64,000 bases of DNA, taken from contig NOWV01000110.1 in assembly GCA_003344405.1 (NCBI GenBank), forward strand, positions 124,001-188,000, given 5' to 3'. Source of the stretch: Trichoplax sp. H2 (Eukaryota; Placozoa; Uniplacotomia; Trichoplacea). A program made the translations under genes and the position numbers. Positions 37,991 to 50,900 of the stretch are shown piece after piece. The notes under the pieces are model-generated. The model had not been told where the DNA came from. It saw only the letters and a list, made by a program, of their open reading frames with translations, and searched no databases. The stretch's first letter is position 1. The number at the start of each line of letters is the position of its first letter.

Positions 37991-39526
37991 TAAAAGCTAT
38001 TTATCCACTGCTGAAATACGTAGAAGAAAAGTTTTATCCGCTATGGATTTTCGAAAGAAACCTATAAATACTTCAAATTAAAGAGACTATCCATACTTGA
38101 AATTTATGGCATACTTTTACAATGAATAAAAAGAAATGACCTAAGGTAACAGGAACTTTGAGATAATAGTATGATTTGTTCCGTTTGAAAGACAAAAACA
38201 TTGTCTGCATATTTGCACTTGCTATCTATCATACTATTTTAAGGAATGTAAAGCTAAAATTTCTGTAATAATTGGATTATAGAGTTTTTATTATCTGTTT
38301 GGATTTGATTGATTAAAAATAATCATCTAACCGTAAAAGGTTATTCCAACTTTTAATCATTAATCCTGTACAGTATATACGGACTTAAGAAGCAATGGGG
38401 TTGAAAGATTACAGTTACTGTATACTGTATAATAGCTTATTACCTCCAGTTGGTAGTAAGAAGAGAAAAGAAGATAAAAATTCGAGATAAATAGCAATCC
38501 CTTGCGGCAAGGTACGATTGAACCTGCTTGATCAATAGACAGTAATGAGTAGGAAAAGAGGTAATCTGGAAACATGTCGGCAATTCTTACACGTAGCTAA
38601 ATCCACAATTTAAATGAGATTGTACATAGTGCGTAATAGCTATAGCCTGATGTTTATCCTGTTTTAAGGCTTGATTTCAATTGTCACAAACATCATAATT
38701 ATTTACGGCAGTATTTGAAAAGATGTATATCATTAATATACGAGATTTCTATCTAGTAATTATGAATGCTGTAGACAGTTATAACTTTACTGTAGAGCGA
38801 AACCTTAATCTAGGTGAATTCAGAAAGATCTTCATTTTAATGTAAAAGTATTAGCGAAGTATTTCCAGGTAGTTGCAGCTAGCATTTTACAGATATAATA
38901 AATAACACATTCGCATGATTCTAATAAAAGAATTAGCTAGCTTATTATTAGAAGACAATCTTTGTTATAGATAAGTACGGTAGTGTTAATGATGTAACTT
39001 AAACGAATTAAATATTGCATCATTTGCTATCATATTCAATCAATTACCATGTTCGTATATGATGCAACCCGTGTTCTTAATTATTAAAAATACAGTCACG
39101 AACTATAACTAGTGTCTAACTATAAATAATAAACTCTCAAATTCAGCAATAAAGCCTTTATCTGTAGATTTATGATACAGCTATGATGGCAATATTATCT
39201 TCTTAGGGAAGCATGAGAATAAAAAGAGGTTTTCTCTTATCAGACCAAGCTGATTCTAAATCTCAAGAGAATCTTTCTACAACTCGAATCAATATTTTAA
39301 ATAGAATTTTGTTATCTTATTATACGCAATTAAATCGAAATTTGTCAGCAAACGCATGTGTTACCGAGTAATTTTTCATAGTTGTCGTAACATAGGTTCT
39401 ATAAGATAATCTTTCTAGGAACGTATCTACATACCGCTATCTATATCCTTTTACCTATTTTTAATAAATAACTGCATAGTTTTCTAATATTATCTATAAT
39501 TACTATTTAAATCGATTGACTATAAA
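37991..39526. other. non-coding stretch, no supported gene
   Basis: After the duplicated block there is no SDR remnant that I can read. A minus-strand stretch at about 38430-38575, between a TTTCCAG acceptor and a GGTAATA donor, encodes a hydrophobic peptide (ITSFPTHYCLLIKQ) and might be an exon, but nothing connects to it. Confidence 0.35.
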
Positions 39527-40118
39527 TTAACTGACTTCCCAATAAAGTCTAACGATAGAAGATCGCCAGTATTTAGAGTCATACTGTAGGTTAATGTCAG
39601 GGAGGACAAACCAGACAGTAGACTGGTAGTATAATTTCCAAAATAGTTTTAGCATTTTCCTTGTTATAAGTTTCGATTTGTAAGAGCATGTTAGAACTAC
39701 TTCTACCTAACAACTTAGCGTTACGTAAATTGCTAATCTTGAATCATCACCTTTTATGTAATTTATATAAACTTTGTATCAGTTAAGTCTGTTTCTTTAA
39801 AAATACCAAAGCACATTAAAGCAAATTTAGAATTTCCTAACTGCCTAAGTATTTAACAAGGGTATACAAGTCCAGAGAGAGAAATACCATGCTGACTTCG
39901 AGTATACATGTAATAAGATCTCCCTACCAATGCCTTTATAACCCTTACCATTATAATATGGTAAGATGGTTTAAAGTAATCTGAATTATTATTTTGATAT
40001 TTTAGCAATATCTGCAAGTCTTTTGCTTGCACTCGTTGTCGTGTAATTAAGGAAAGAATCATATTTTCAGTTAACATTACATCATATCCCACTGGCGATG
40101 CTCTAGCGCTAAGGTTTG
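39527..40118 (-). CDS. candidate two-exon fragment of an unrecognised gene
   Basis: On the minus strand a 170-base open exon (40118-39949) lies between an acceptor (ATAATTTAG) and a good donor (ATGGTAAGG). The next acceptor, CCTACAG after a pyrimidine-rich tract, opens a phase-compatible 48-57-base exon (39583-39527). The peptide reads GYDVMLTENMILSLITRQ, then KDLQILLKYQ, FKPSYHIIM and, across the junction, YDSKYWRSSIVRLYWE. The second exon either ends at a GTCAGT donor or terminates at TAA (39529-39527). No upstream exon was found and I recognise no family. Splice-site quality and frame continuity are the only support. Confidence 0.3.
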
Positions 40119-42020
40119 CTAAATTATGCAAAATTTAGATTTTATTTCGTCAAATAAACATCAATTATTAAAAATGTTTTTCTTCCATGTTATTTATTTA
40201 TGTCGTAGCAATTAATGTTGTAGATCAGTCATAGTATTATTTCGATTGTAATGGACTTCAGCCTATTTTTTGATTATAATTTACCCGAAATGAGCATCAT
40301 TTTCTTTATAGACGTAGATCATTAACTCGAAAGATAGCAAATAACATAAAAGAGGTTACGGGAAATTGAGTAATCAATGTAAGTGGGTGGATATTAATCA
40401 TAAATTTGGTGCTTATGAAAATTTTATTATTAATCTGTGCATGGTCTGCAACATATCGACAATTGATCGTGTTTCATGCAGTGCCATAAGCTTCATATTT
40501 TACTTCTAAACTATTTCTTTGTGTTCAATTGAAGTAAAATCCAGCTTAACACAAGCACAGTAAAAACTCATTTTAGTAACCTGTACAACTGTAGTAAGTC
40601 ATAATAAATCTGAATTATATTTGCCAATCATATAATCATACAATCATATCGCTGTCAATCTATTCCATCAACATTATTGATAATCTTGATGGAATCGAAT
40701 TATAATTAAACTAGTGCAAACTCCCGTCGCTTTACTGACGGTTTGCGATAATGTGGTCATTTAACATAGCTATCATGTAATCAAATACAGATCGTATTAA
40801 AATCGCTGCAAAGTTAAATTCACCTGCCAAGGAAAAGAGAGATATTGCTTTTTTTGAATAACGGCAAAGTGAATAGGTGTAACATTGCTTACCGGTCCGG
40901 TAACAATCTAGCGTTTAGCGTTAATTTGCTACTTTATAGTGCAGTAGTACACTCACAAGCTGGAGAATAGAATAGAAAATCCTTTAAACCTTGCTGTGCA
41001 GGGTGATGCGAATATCTGGAAACGCTTTACACCTATATGGGGGCAAAACTGTCATTGCTATAGGTATGAAATTTCGTACTTAGAAAGTTTCAGATCAAGA
41101 AAATATATTCCAGTTGTAATTAATTATTGATCTACCATCGTCGGGAGTGAAGCTATTTCACTTGAAAGGTTAGATAAAATGACAAGAATCAGTAGTAGGA
41201 GAAAGATTTGTAGCAAAATTCCTCATTTTCTCGTCATAATAGTAATTGTAGTTGCAGTAAAGACAAGCTCATAGAAGATTGAACTAGTAAAATTGTATCG
41301 TCAGAAAATATGAAATATGCAGTGTGCCTTGCCGCCAGGTTAATTCTTATAACGAAAATACATGCTTAATCATAGAATTTATGCACTATTTCTATTCCTC
41401 CCGACGATAGGATATCATCACGATTTCAACACGTACAGTAGGTAAATATTTGGATGAAAAATCTGACATTAGACTCATTATTTTACTTTCCTGTAGTAGT
41501 TTAACTTTCCTCTTTCCAACTTTGGATATTTGGTAATCAACTGCATGAGCTAAACGAGTTCTTAGGATAATATTCTTATATTATATTATATTATATTATA
41601 TTTAGTCCGGTGTCCAATGTCCACTTTCGTTGCTTTAATTAATTATTATTCATTAATAACACCAGTCACAGAAGCAATCCGTCCATTAATGTGATAGTGT
41701 TAATTTATTTCCAACAGGTGTCTCAGTTAGTACTTTGACTACTTTCATCTTATTGTAAGCCATGTTGCTGTATAGGGCGGCAACCATACTGGAGGAGGAT
41801 CTCTAATCTTCCTCAAAGCAGTACAGCACCTGCACAGGAGAATCAAAGTTTCCTCCTTCCAACTGTGCCTTGAAGCTTTTAACCCAAGGTTAAACGGTGA
41901 TCTTAATAAACCTTGCGATCAATCGCTCTCAATTCTATAGAGTTAATTAATATCTCGTTTCACAAAGTAAAAATAAAAAACATTTGGCCCAAGCACTCGT
42001 CTAAGCCGGCCGGCATCGAA
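40119..42020. other. intergenic, with a TTATA microsatellite
   Basis: No supported gene. A pure run of TTATA units lies at about 41574-41602. Confidence 0.4.
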
Positions 42021-42615
42021 GAACTCTTCAAAGTCTACTCTATTGGAAGAGTTAAAATTCACTAAACTTGGGCACAAAAATTGGTGTGCGTTCACTATAA
42101 TCGGAGTGCTACTGAAATTTGCTTGGATAGTACAGGACGTATATATAAGGAACTAAGGTGCGGTATTTTATTCATTCGATGAATTTTAATTTTACTATGT
42201 AAACGGATTAATTGTCCCTATTTCAAGTGGTGAGCATAATTACATTTCCATCAGTAGCCGTATCCATTGGACCGGCAATCAAACTGTTGTTAAACAAGGA
42301 TAAGGCTTGATTTGAGGTTCATTTTATTGCACTAAAAGGGATGAACCTTAGAACCCTTGTATTTTTGCTAGATTATCTTATTACAACCGTAAGCTAAGTC
42401 TAAAATAAAAGCAAACTTTACAGTTTGAACTAAACAGTTAACATCGTCAGGATGCTTGGATCAAGCTCATTTCAATTTCAATAGTCATTTGGTCAAATTT
42501 ACATTTACTGCATGATGAATGTTAATTAAAAACACACGAAACTACTGTATGCGCGTATTTACTTTTATTTTTTTATCCATCTACACTATTAACAGAATTA
42601 CTAGATATCATCGTC
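42021..42615 (+). promoter_or_regulatory. presumed promoter and 5' UTR of the SDR gene, with a TATA-like site
   Basis: This is the plus-strand region leading to the SDR start codon. A TATA-like word, ATATATAAGG, lies at about 42141-42150, some 470 bases before the ATG, and its counterpart GTATAAATAAGG occurs in the diverged duplicate upstream. Conservation between the two copies is what singles it out. The transcription start is not known, and a closer promoter or a 5' UTR intron is possible. Confidence 0.3.
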
Positions 42616-43596
42616 ATGAAAGATTCAACCTTCGCCATCACCACTTGTAGTATTGCTGCCGCGATTGGTGTTTCCCTATTTTTCTTACGTCGATACTTTG
42701 CTGGTAGATATTGCAACAGTAAGGCGATGATGCATCAGAAAACTATCATCATCACCGGCTGCAATACTGGCGTCGGCAAGGAAACGGCAATCGATCTGGC
42801 AAAACGAGGAGCACGCGTTATCATGGCTTGTCGTGATGATCAGCGTGGATTACAAGCCGCTCAACAGGTTCGCCAGCAAAGTGGTAACAACAATGTTACC
42901 TACAAACACTTGGATCTTGCATCTTTTGCTTCTATTCGTCAATTTGCCAATGATATTATTGATAATGAGAAACAAATTTCTGTACTAATCAACAACGCAG
43001 CTGTAGCTCATTGCCCTTATAGCACAACACAAGAAGGATTTGAGATGCAATTTGGTGTAAATCATCTTGGCCACTTTTTACTAACCAACTTGTTATTAGA
43101 CAAGCTAAAGGAATCTGCTCCCAGTCGAATCGTTATTGTTTCCTCCGGTTTATACAAATATGCAACGATTGATTTCGATGATTTGCATGGTGTTCGATAT
43201 TACTCACCTCAAGTAGCCTATAAGCAAAGTAAATTAGCTAACCTTCTCTTTGCCCATGAGTTAAATAAGAAACTTCAAGGCTCTGGTGTCACAGTCAATT
43301 CTGTACATCCTGGAGTAGTCAGAACTGATTTAGGAAGGCACTCCGAATGGGTCAAGTCATATTGGATTGTTCTACTAAGGCCTTTGCTGATGTTAATATT
43401 AAAAACGCCTTTGCAAGGTGCTCAGACGTCTATTTACTGCGCTGTTGCAGAAGAATTGGAAGGTGTTTCTGGTCATTATTACGGCGATTGCATGGAAAAG
43501 AAATTACTACCAAGGGCTAAAGACGATGAAATTGCCAAGAAACTATGGGATATTAGCTGTAAACTTGTCAATCTAACAGAAAGTAAAAGGAAATAG
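42616..43596 (+). CDS. short-chain dehydrogenase/reductase, retinol-dehydrogenase (RDH11-14) type
   Basis: An intact single-exon gene of 326 residues. A hydrophobic N-terminal segment (about 7-24, ending in RRY) would anchor it in the endoplasmic-reticulum or mitochondrial membrane, as in RDH11-14. The Rossmann cofactor loop is TGCNTGVG (47-54), followed by an ACRD segment (71-74) whose Arg73 favours NADP(H). Further classical SDR motifs are the LDLAS turn (99-103), NNAA (126-129), a VSS catalytic-serine region (175-177) and the Y202-x-x-x-K206 active site (YKQSK). HPGVVRT follows, then a hydrophobic loop RPLLMLILKTP. Such enzymes reduce or oxidise retinoids and lipid aldehydes; the actual substrate is unknown. 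An AATAAA signal lies at about 43829. The nearest alternative is a WWOX-like SDR, but no WW domain is present. Confidence 0.92.
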   Translation: MKDSTFAITTCSIAAAIGVSLFFLRRYFAGRYCNSKAMMHQKTIIITGCNTGVGKETAIDLAKRGARVIMACRDDQRGLQAAQQVRQQSGNNNVTYKHLDLASFASIRQFANDIIDNEKQISVLINNAAVAHCPYSTTQEGFEMQFGVNHLGHFLLTNLLLDKLKESAPSRIVIVSSGLYKYATIDFDDLHGVRYYSPQVAYKQSKLANLLFAHELNKKLQGSGVTVNSVHPGVVRTDLGRHSEWVKSYWIVLLRPLLMLILKTPLQGAQTSIYCAVAEELEGVSGHYYGDCMEKKLLPRAKDDEIAKKLWDISCKLVNLTESKRK

Positions 43597-44139
43597 CCCC
43601 TTTATTACTTTCCTACCTACTGTACAGTCAATTCTGCTCGTTTATCTAGTCCATACGGCATCAATAACGATGCTAAGAGATTTATCTGGCTATTAGCTGT
43701 GCTTATAAGTAATATTCATTAAGCCATACTGTAATTTTAGAGTTCTCAATTTTAGTTAACTAGTTGAAACTGACTTGGTACAGTAGTTGCTCCAATCGAC
43801 CGTAAACCATTCTTGTCGCAGCTTCCAGCAATAAAATAGCCACTGCTGTTATGTCTACTAAAGTAACTTAGAAATTATTTTTGACAGCTATTTATACATT
43901 ACCAGTCTTCTCTAGAATCAGAGGTAGAGCTCCCTCTGATGTAAAAAGTAACTACTTACATGCATTTGAGCTAGGTTTGCCAGCAATGATAACTGTACTC
44001 GTGTATGAGTACATTATACCTGAAAGTTTACGCAGTGTAACTCATATATAAAAATTATACTGCTTAAATTTTCAATTATTTCATCTGAAGGCAAGTGGTC
44101 CTTATTGTAAGCGATTATCTAATCTCTATAGACAATTAA
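43597..44139. other. 3' flank of the SDR gene
   Basis: It contains the AATAAA polyadenylation-type word at about 43829-43834 and no other feature. Confidence 0.4.
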
Positions 44140-46060
44140 CTAGGTCATTTACGCGTAAATTGAATGATATCCATGGAATGGATAATACTGGTAAAGATGA
44201 TACTTGCATAATGAAAAATAAATCGTTTATTAAAGTGATTTCTCTTCATGTTATTACCAGTTAATTTGCAAGAATTGTAGGTGAATAGAAGTAAATACTC
44301 TTTTGCAGTAATTATAAGATCATGTACAATGGAAAGCAATCGATTACACAGATTTCTTTTCATTTTTTAGACCAGCTCATTTTACAGGAGTTGTAAGTTA
44401 ATACCAATAAATGTATATTTGGGTAATTATTACATCATGTATATTGGAAATGGAATCGTTATTAGTGACTCCGATTTCTTTACCTTTTTGACTAACTAAT
44501 TTGTGAGAATTGTACATTACTGTCGTATCAATAAATGTTCTTCTTGGATAATTATAAGATCATGTACAGTGGAAAAGGAATCGTTATTAGTGACTTTGAT
44601 GCCTTTTCATTTTTGACATGCTCATTCGCAAGGATTGTAAGTTAGTATCAATAAATGTTCTTTATGGGCAATTATTACATCATTGTCACAAAACAGCTTG
44701 TGTGATCGAACCTAAACTAGCCTATCTACTCTATTTAATGAATCACCGATTAACTACGGGATATACAGAAACTAACCTATCCAATAGTCGAGAATCGAAA
44801 CAGACGGCAGGGGTTTAGTCGTAATCAAGGAGCATCAAGCTCCATAACAATCCTGTACAATGGTAATGGAATTGTTATTAGTGACAGAGAATTCTTTCCA
44901 TTTCGGACTAGCTAATTTGCAAGAATTATACATTAGTGTTACGGAGTTCGCTCCGCGTATTTGGTAAATATTTTGATTATAAGTAGAACCATATTTTGTT
45001 ACAGATTGTTGTGCTGATGAGTTATATAGCATACAGTAGTATCATTTAAGACTAATAGCATAAAAGTAATTAACCACTAGCATTAATTGGACTATTCACT
45101 GAAGGACAGTCAAGGAATAAGTTAGTTTTCCATACTGGAGCTTTCCTAAGTTAGCTAGAAAGCCTTCCAGAGGGAATTAGTTTGAGAATCGTTGATAAAG
45201 CTACTNNNNNNNNNNNNNNNNNNNNTTACGGAGTTCGCTCCGCGTATTTGGTAAATATTTTGATTATAAGTAGAACCATATTTTGTTACAGATTGTTGTG
45301 CTGATGAGTTATATAGCGTACAGTAGTATCATTTAAGACTAGTAACATAAAAAGTAATTAACCACTAGCATTAATTGGACTATTCACTGAAGGACAGTCA
45401 AGGAATAAGTTAGTTGGAAATTCTTCCAGTGTGAATTAGACTAGGAATCGTTGATAAAGCTACTTTGTGACGATTAGTATCGATAAGTGTTCTTTTTTTG
45501 GGGGGGGGGGGTAATGATTACATCATGAATAATGGAAATGGAATCGTTATTAGTGACAGAGAATTCTTTCCATTTCGGACTAGCTAATTTGCAAGAATTA
45601 TACATTAGTGTTACGGAGTTCGCTCCGCGTATTTGATAAATATTTTGATTATAAGTAGAACCATATTTTGTTACAGATTGTTGTGCTGATGAGTTATATA
45701 GCATACAGTAGTGTCATTTAAGACTAATAGCATAAAAGTAATTAACCACTAGCATTAATTAGACTATTCGCTGAAGGACAGTCAAGGAATAAGTTAGTTT
45801 TCCATACTGGAGCTTTCCTAAGTTAGCTAGAAAGCCTTCCAGAGGGAATTAGTTTGAGAATCGTTGATAAAGCTACTTTGTGACCATTAGTATCAATAGT
45901 ATCAATAAGTGTTCTTTTGGAGTAATGATTACATCATGGATAGTGGAAAAGGAATCATTAACAGTGATCGAGATTTCTTTTAATTTTTAACCAACTAATT
46001 TGCAAGAATTGTACAAGAGTAAAAATAAATATTCTTTTGGGGTATTTATAACATCAGAAA
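44140..46060. repeat. nested tandem repeats (about 122-bp units inside ~640-bp duplications)
   Basis: A unit of roughly 120-125 bases recurs from 44140 on. It contains AGTATCAATAAATGTTCTT, ATTATTACATCATGTA, GGAATCGTTATTAGTGAC and CTAATTTGCAAGAATTGTA. A longer block (TTACGGAGTTCGCTCCGCGT ... AAGCTACTTTGTGA) occurs three times, at about 44938, 45226 and 45612, and the first and third copies are nearly identical. The middle copy abuts the N gap. Identical minus-strand open frames at 44835-45032 and 45474-45704 are products of this repetition, not genes. Confidence 0.85.
45206..45225. other. assembly gap (20 N)
   Basis: Twenty N residues lie inside the tandem-repeat block, so copy number and order around it are unreliable. 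The round length suggests a placeholder rather than a measured gap. Confidence 0.99.
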
Positions 46061-47976
46061 AACTATTGTTCAAAATGCAAATCTGTAACGTGAGAAAATT
46101 AAACTAACTACTGGACTTATATTCATCTTGTATATGTCTCCTAATCATACTGTCGATTACCGTTGACGTCATTGATGTTGATATATCTTGTTATTTTTAC
46201 CTTGGCTGCTGCTGACTGTGGAGTAATTATTACTTTACTAGCAAGAAATTATTTTCTACCCTTGTTTATAACTACTTCAGCTTACATCTTGATAGCAAAA
46301 AGCCAGTGGAAAAGCCGATGATTGATATCTAAATGCGATCAGATCTACATCCAATTGCGCCTTTATTTGCGCTCATGCTATATTCTATCGTACCATCCAC
46401 TACTCTTTGCATTGCCATTACATATTAAGTTTGATGAAAATATTTATAAGAAATAAGGTGAATTTATCAAAGGACACGATACACGAGTAAACCCAATCAC
46501 TTTATCCGTGTTCTAATTTAGGGATATTAACCTATTTTTGCTTTTCATGATTATACTGTCTGCAGTAGTATACGAACGCATTAAATAAATATGAGATAGC
46601 GAATGAATGTTCAATTTACTTTACACTGGATGATCGCTATCATTTCTCAAGAAGAAAAATCAGGAATGAACCTATTTAAAAGTAGATCGATAAACATATT
46701 GAAAGTATTAACAATCGCTTTCTCTCGAGATAAAAATTGTTGTTGCAACTCCAAGTCGTCCCAAACCTATTACAATGAGCAAGCTAGAAAATAAATCGAA
46801 TCAATTTTTTATTGCTTGTTATTTGGTTAGGATGCTATTAAAATTAGAAGAATGTTTCAAGTCATAAGCAGAGATCGGTACCAAAAATTTAACTAATGTT
46901 GATCGCTAGTCGAAAATTTTTCATATTTTTGCCTTTCCCTGCTGTATTTCAATTAGCAGCTAATGAATGATTGTCGTATTTACTTCTTTATAAAAACAAA
47001 AAACAATCGTTGCAGAATAGTAATAGATTGGATAAAATAGTCCCAGATACTCTTATAGCAAATATGACCAATTTGAAGACGATCAAGGACCGTAGAAATT
47101 CTTTAACTACAAAATAACTATCGTAGCAGCTAGGCTATGACAATGATGTAACACTAGTTGTCAATTTATCGTATCAATCATATCATTATGCTAACTGATA
47201 CCTTAGGGAAGAAAGCGTGTAATTTAGATTGATATATGTAGCTATTTATTATTCTTATAGAGTCGATAGTCATGGCGCTCTCTTTCAATGAAATTTGCCT
47301 CTCCACATCATTATCATTGCCGAAGTATTTACATAGAATGATATCATGATTGTGATATTATGAATTCCAGATTACTCCTACTCTTCGCTTCGTTGATACC
47401 TTAGCGTGGTAAGTTGATTATCGTTGATCAATCACTTTAGCGACAGTAGCTATTACCCAACTGGCTTACCGGCCTAACAAAATGGACGCCAATGTTACTA
47501 TCTTTAACTTTTGTTTAAGTTCAGTATTGACGAAAGCAAATAGCTCAGTTTCAGTATTGGCCCTAGCCAAAGCACACTAATCATAATAATAACATTGAAA
47601 TACATTGTCTCCTACTTATGTAACCCAAGGTAGGAATTCAATCATTTTACAACCTGAGCAATGACGATAACTAACGTTAATCCAATTCTCCTTTCTAATT
47701 GTGGTGTAATATTGACACAAGTCATTGAATACTTATTTATTGACGATCCTGTCATCATTGATTACTATCTTTGATTAGCCATTTTATAGAATAGGTAATG
47801 ATGTCATAATATATGGATGATGTCGGTGCTCGATAGAGCGCTGTAGACGCAAATTGAGTGCACCCAATGGAGATCAACACAAACTCATGGCTGAAAATAG
47901 CATCACTGTAGGGTTACCTAACCTTGATCTATCTTCTTTAATCCATATTTATGAAGCCATTATAGATAGACAATAT
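46061..47976. other. intergenic, nothing recognised
   Basis: No supported gene. The 63-codon frame at 46603-46794 shows no motif. Confidence 0.4.
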
Positions 47977-50900
47977 TCAGTTGCCTCGCCAATTTAACAC
48001 CCTAATGATGAGTGAGAATTCAACCTGAAACAAATTGCTATCCATTAGAGCAATGTAGGTAGGGGGTTGGGTGGAGTAGGCAAATAGAGAATGGACCATA
48101 TTCTTAAAGGCAAATGATGACAAAATAGAATCATTAATGTTCTTTTTCCACCATTCAATGATTCCTGTGAAAGTGATTGAATAGATTCTATGGAAATACA
48201 AGTCTTCTTCCATTCGGCCATCTATAAACTTCATTGTCTCTATTACTACGTCGACATAACTATTGATGATTGATCTACCGCATCGTATTGATGATCAGTT
48301 ACACCCACTGAATGTTTATTCCTATTTTTTTCCTTTAATACAAGATTTGCTTTGTTTTGTCTTGTTCTTATTATTCCTCAATTGGACAAGTACCAGTCTC
48401 CTTCATTCACATCATTTCTCTATAGGTTATATTACTATTCTCTTTCCTCTATGTATCCATTCGATAATTATTTCGTCTACATCGTGGAGCGAGGTGTGGT
48501 AGAATGCAATCCTGGAGAATAAAGGCTAGCCATTATCGTAGTCCATAGTATGACCGTAGCGATATAATTAGATAGCGCAATTTTAGTTATAAATTGGCTG
48601 ATTGTTGATTAGTTAAACTAGATAAAAACTCCATCCATTGACTTCTTTCATTCATATCATCATTACTTGTGTTTGAATGAGTACTATCGTATTTTAGATA
48701 TTCTCCTTTTTGATTGAATTTCGTTTCTGGTCAGTCCTTCATCGTTATCTATAGTTTCGTCGGATTGAATTTCATATCTTGAAATCATTTATACCACTGT
48801 AAATTCAATTCTTTCCATTGATTTCAATCCGTTGGTTTGGGTTACACAATCGTTATATCGATCTTTGAAGTTAAAACTTTATTGGGTAAGAAAAACCATA
48901 GAGTACAGAAGGAAAAAAGAAATGATGCTGACGTCCAAACGTGTTCTCTTGGTAAGATTTGATGATGGTTATAGCCATCAAATAGCGTTAAACTCGGTTT
49001 ATTTGCTGTATTAGTATCTTTTTTTCACGGATAGTCAGCCAATGAAGAATTTACTCGTAGAAAACTTATTCTATCATATCCTGAATATCATTTAAATGCG
49101 TCTAAATTCAATTTTTTCTTATACTCTTCACAAATCTGATCCATCGGTTCGTTGAACTCCATTTGACTGTAATGGATATTCATGTAAAATTAGTAGACTC
49201 CTATTTGTTCCTTTAGCTATTTCAAAGTGATGCTTAGATAAGCATTTGCTTCTTCTAGACTTGCAAAATGACTTGATATTTTTGAAAACCACAACCAAGC
49301 CCATGATAATGTCCTGTCCGTAATACATCTTTCTTCTTAAACTCGGATAGTCCTGAAATGATACAACAAAGTCACAGAGTTGATTCTTAAACTGTATCAT
49401 CCAACAGCAATCCAAGATTAATCCATTCGCGAAATAAGTTCAGCCATTCTAAAGTTGATATTCAACTACACTACTGTATAAACTCTCGTATTTTACAGAC
49501 AAGAATAATCTGCATAATTTAAATATAGAGAGAATGGATCAAGTGAAATGATTGTCTACGGGTAATGAAATTCAATTCATCTTTACTACGTAATTACATT
49601 ATCATGGACTATCCCAATTGAGAACTTTTTCTTCATTTCCTGGGAATAATCGTCCAAAGTCTACAAGTCCGCCTTGTATTCTAAAACTAAAACTGTTAAT
49701 GTAATTACTTGACAAGAATTGAAAGATAGTTTACCAGTTGTTTGTTTAATTCACTTTCATCTGGAAGCAAGTTATATCATCATCGTAGATTGACAAGTTA
49801 ATTTACTCCAACCGTGTTTTATACTCATCATGATTATTGCAGTTTAATCGATTGGAAATGACCTCGTCATGATTTTAGATAATTTATTCTTGCTTCTAAC
49901 AGTCCTTTCAAAAACATTCACTCAATCCCTACGTTTTAACAGTATTTCTATCATGATAACCATGACAATCCATTTCATTATCCAACAAGATGTAAAATAT
50001 GAAAACAAAACCGTTTTTCCTCGGCAAGACAGCGTTTCAAATTGGCCATTTTCTCATCATTCTTTGTCGATTTCGTCTTGCATTCTTCCTCACTGATGGA
50101 TCCTATAATATCAGTTAAGCTTTCTAAATGGATTTGACCTCGTTTTCAAGCGGCATAATTGAGCATAAACTGTCAAGAAGTGTGCCATCATTTTAGTCTA
50201 ACGGTAGTTATAAATATAAATAGAATTTTAAAAGTGAATTAAAGGCAGTAAATCACTGGCTTCCATGGTGAAATGATTGATTTTTTTGCCTTACGCTATT
50301 GCTGTCAAGAAGGAGTGGAACAACCAAGATAAATGGATTGTTTCAACTCAAATGAACTTTCCGAATAGAGGTTACTCTTTTAACAAGGAAAATGTTGACT
50401 TTAGCGACGATGTTTGTTTAACTGGATCCGGAAATTGAATTTGAAATGATCTACCATCTCGTAACTTGTTTATTCCTACTTTCTATCTCTATTGCAATCC
50501 TTTTAATAAGGGAGAATGAGCTTCATTCCCATTTCCTAAGACCGACTAATATAGGACTAGTAAACTAGAAAATTAAATGGCAGCAAGCTTGATCAATATT
50601 ATACCGGCTGTTTAAGTTAGTTTAAGGCGTGCCGTCGCCATTCCTTTAACATCTATTGTCATCGATGATGAAAATAGTCTAAGGAATTGAATAGCTCGAA
50701 TGCAAATGTGAACAAGGTGTTGGCTAAAGGGAATTATATCCTGCTGATTTGCCTATCAAATTATAATACTATTCACCATCCATTTGTAATAATAAATGGT
50801 TTAAATCATTGCCATCAAGAGTAATCGTAGGACTACTGTCTATTTTAGCTTGAATCGAGTTTAGGTTACCAACGATTTGATTGTGCTCGTGAGTTGAAAA

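Noticed and set aside
42616-43596. SDR gene as a WWOX-type oxidoreductase
   Set aside because: No WW domain precedes the SDR core, and an N-terminal membrane anchor is present, which fits RDH11-14 better.
44835-45704. Two almost identical minus-strand frames beginning MLYNSSAQQSVTKYGSTY
   Set aside because: Copies of a tandem non-coding repeat next to an assembly gap, with no family motif.
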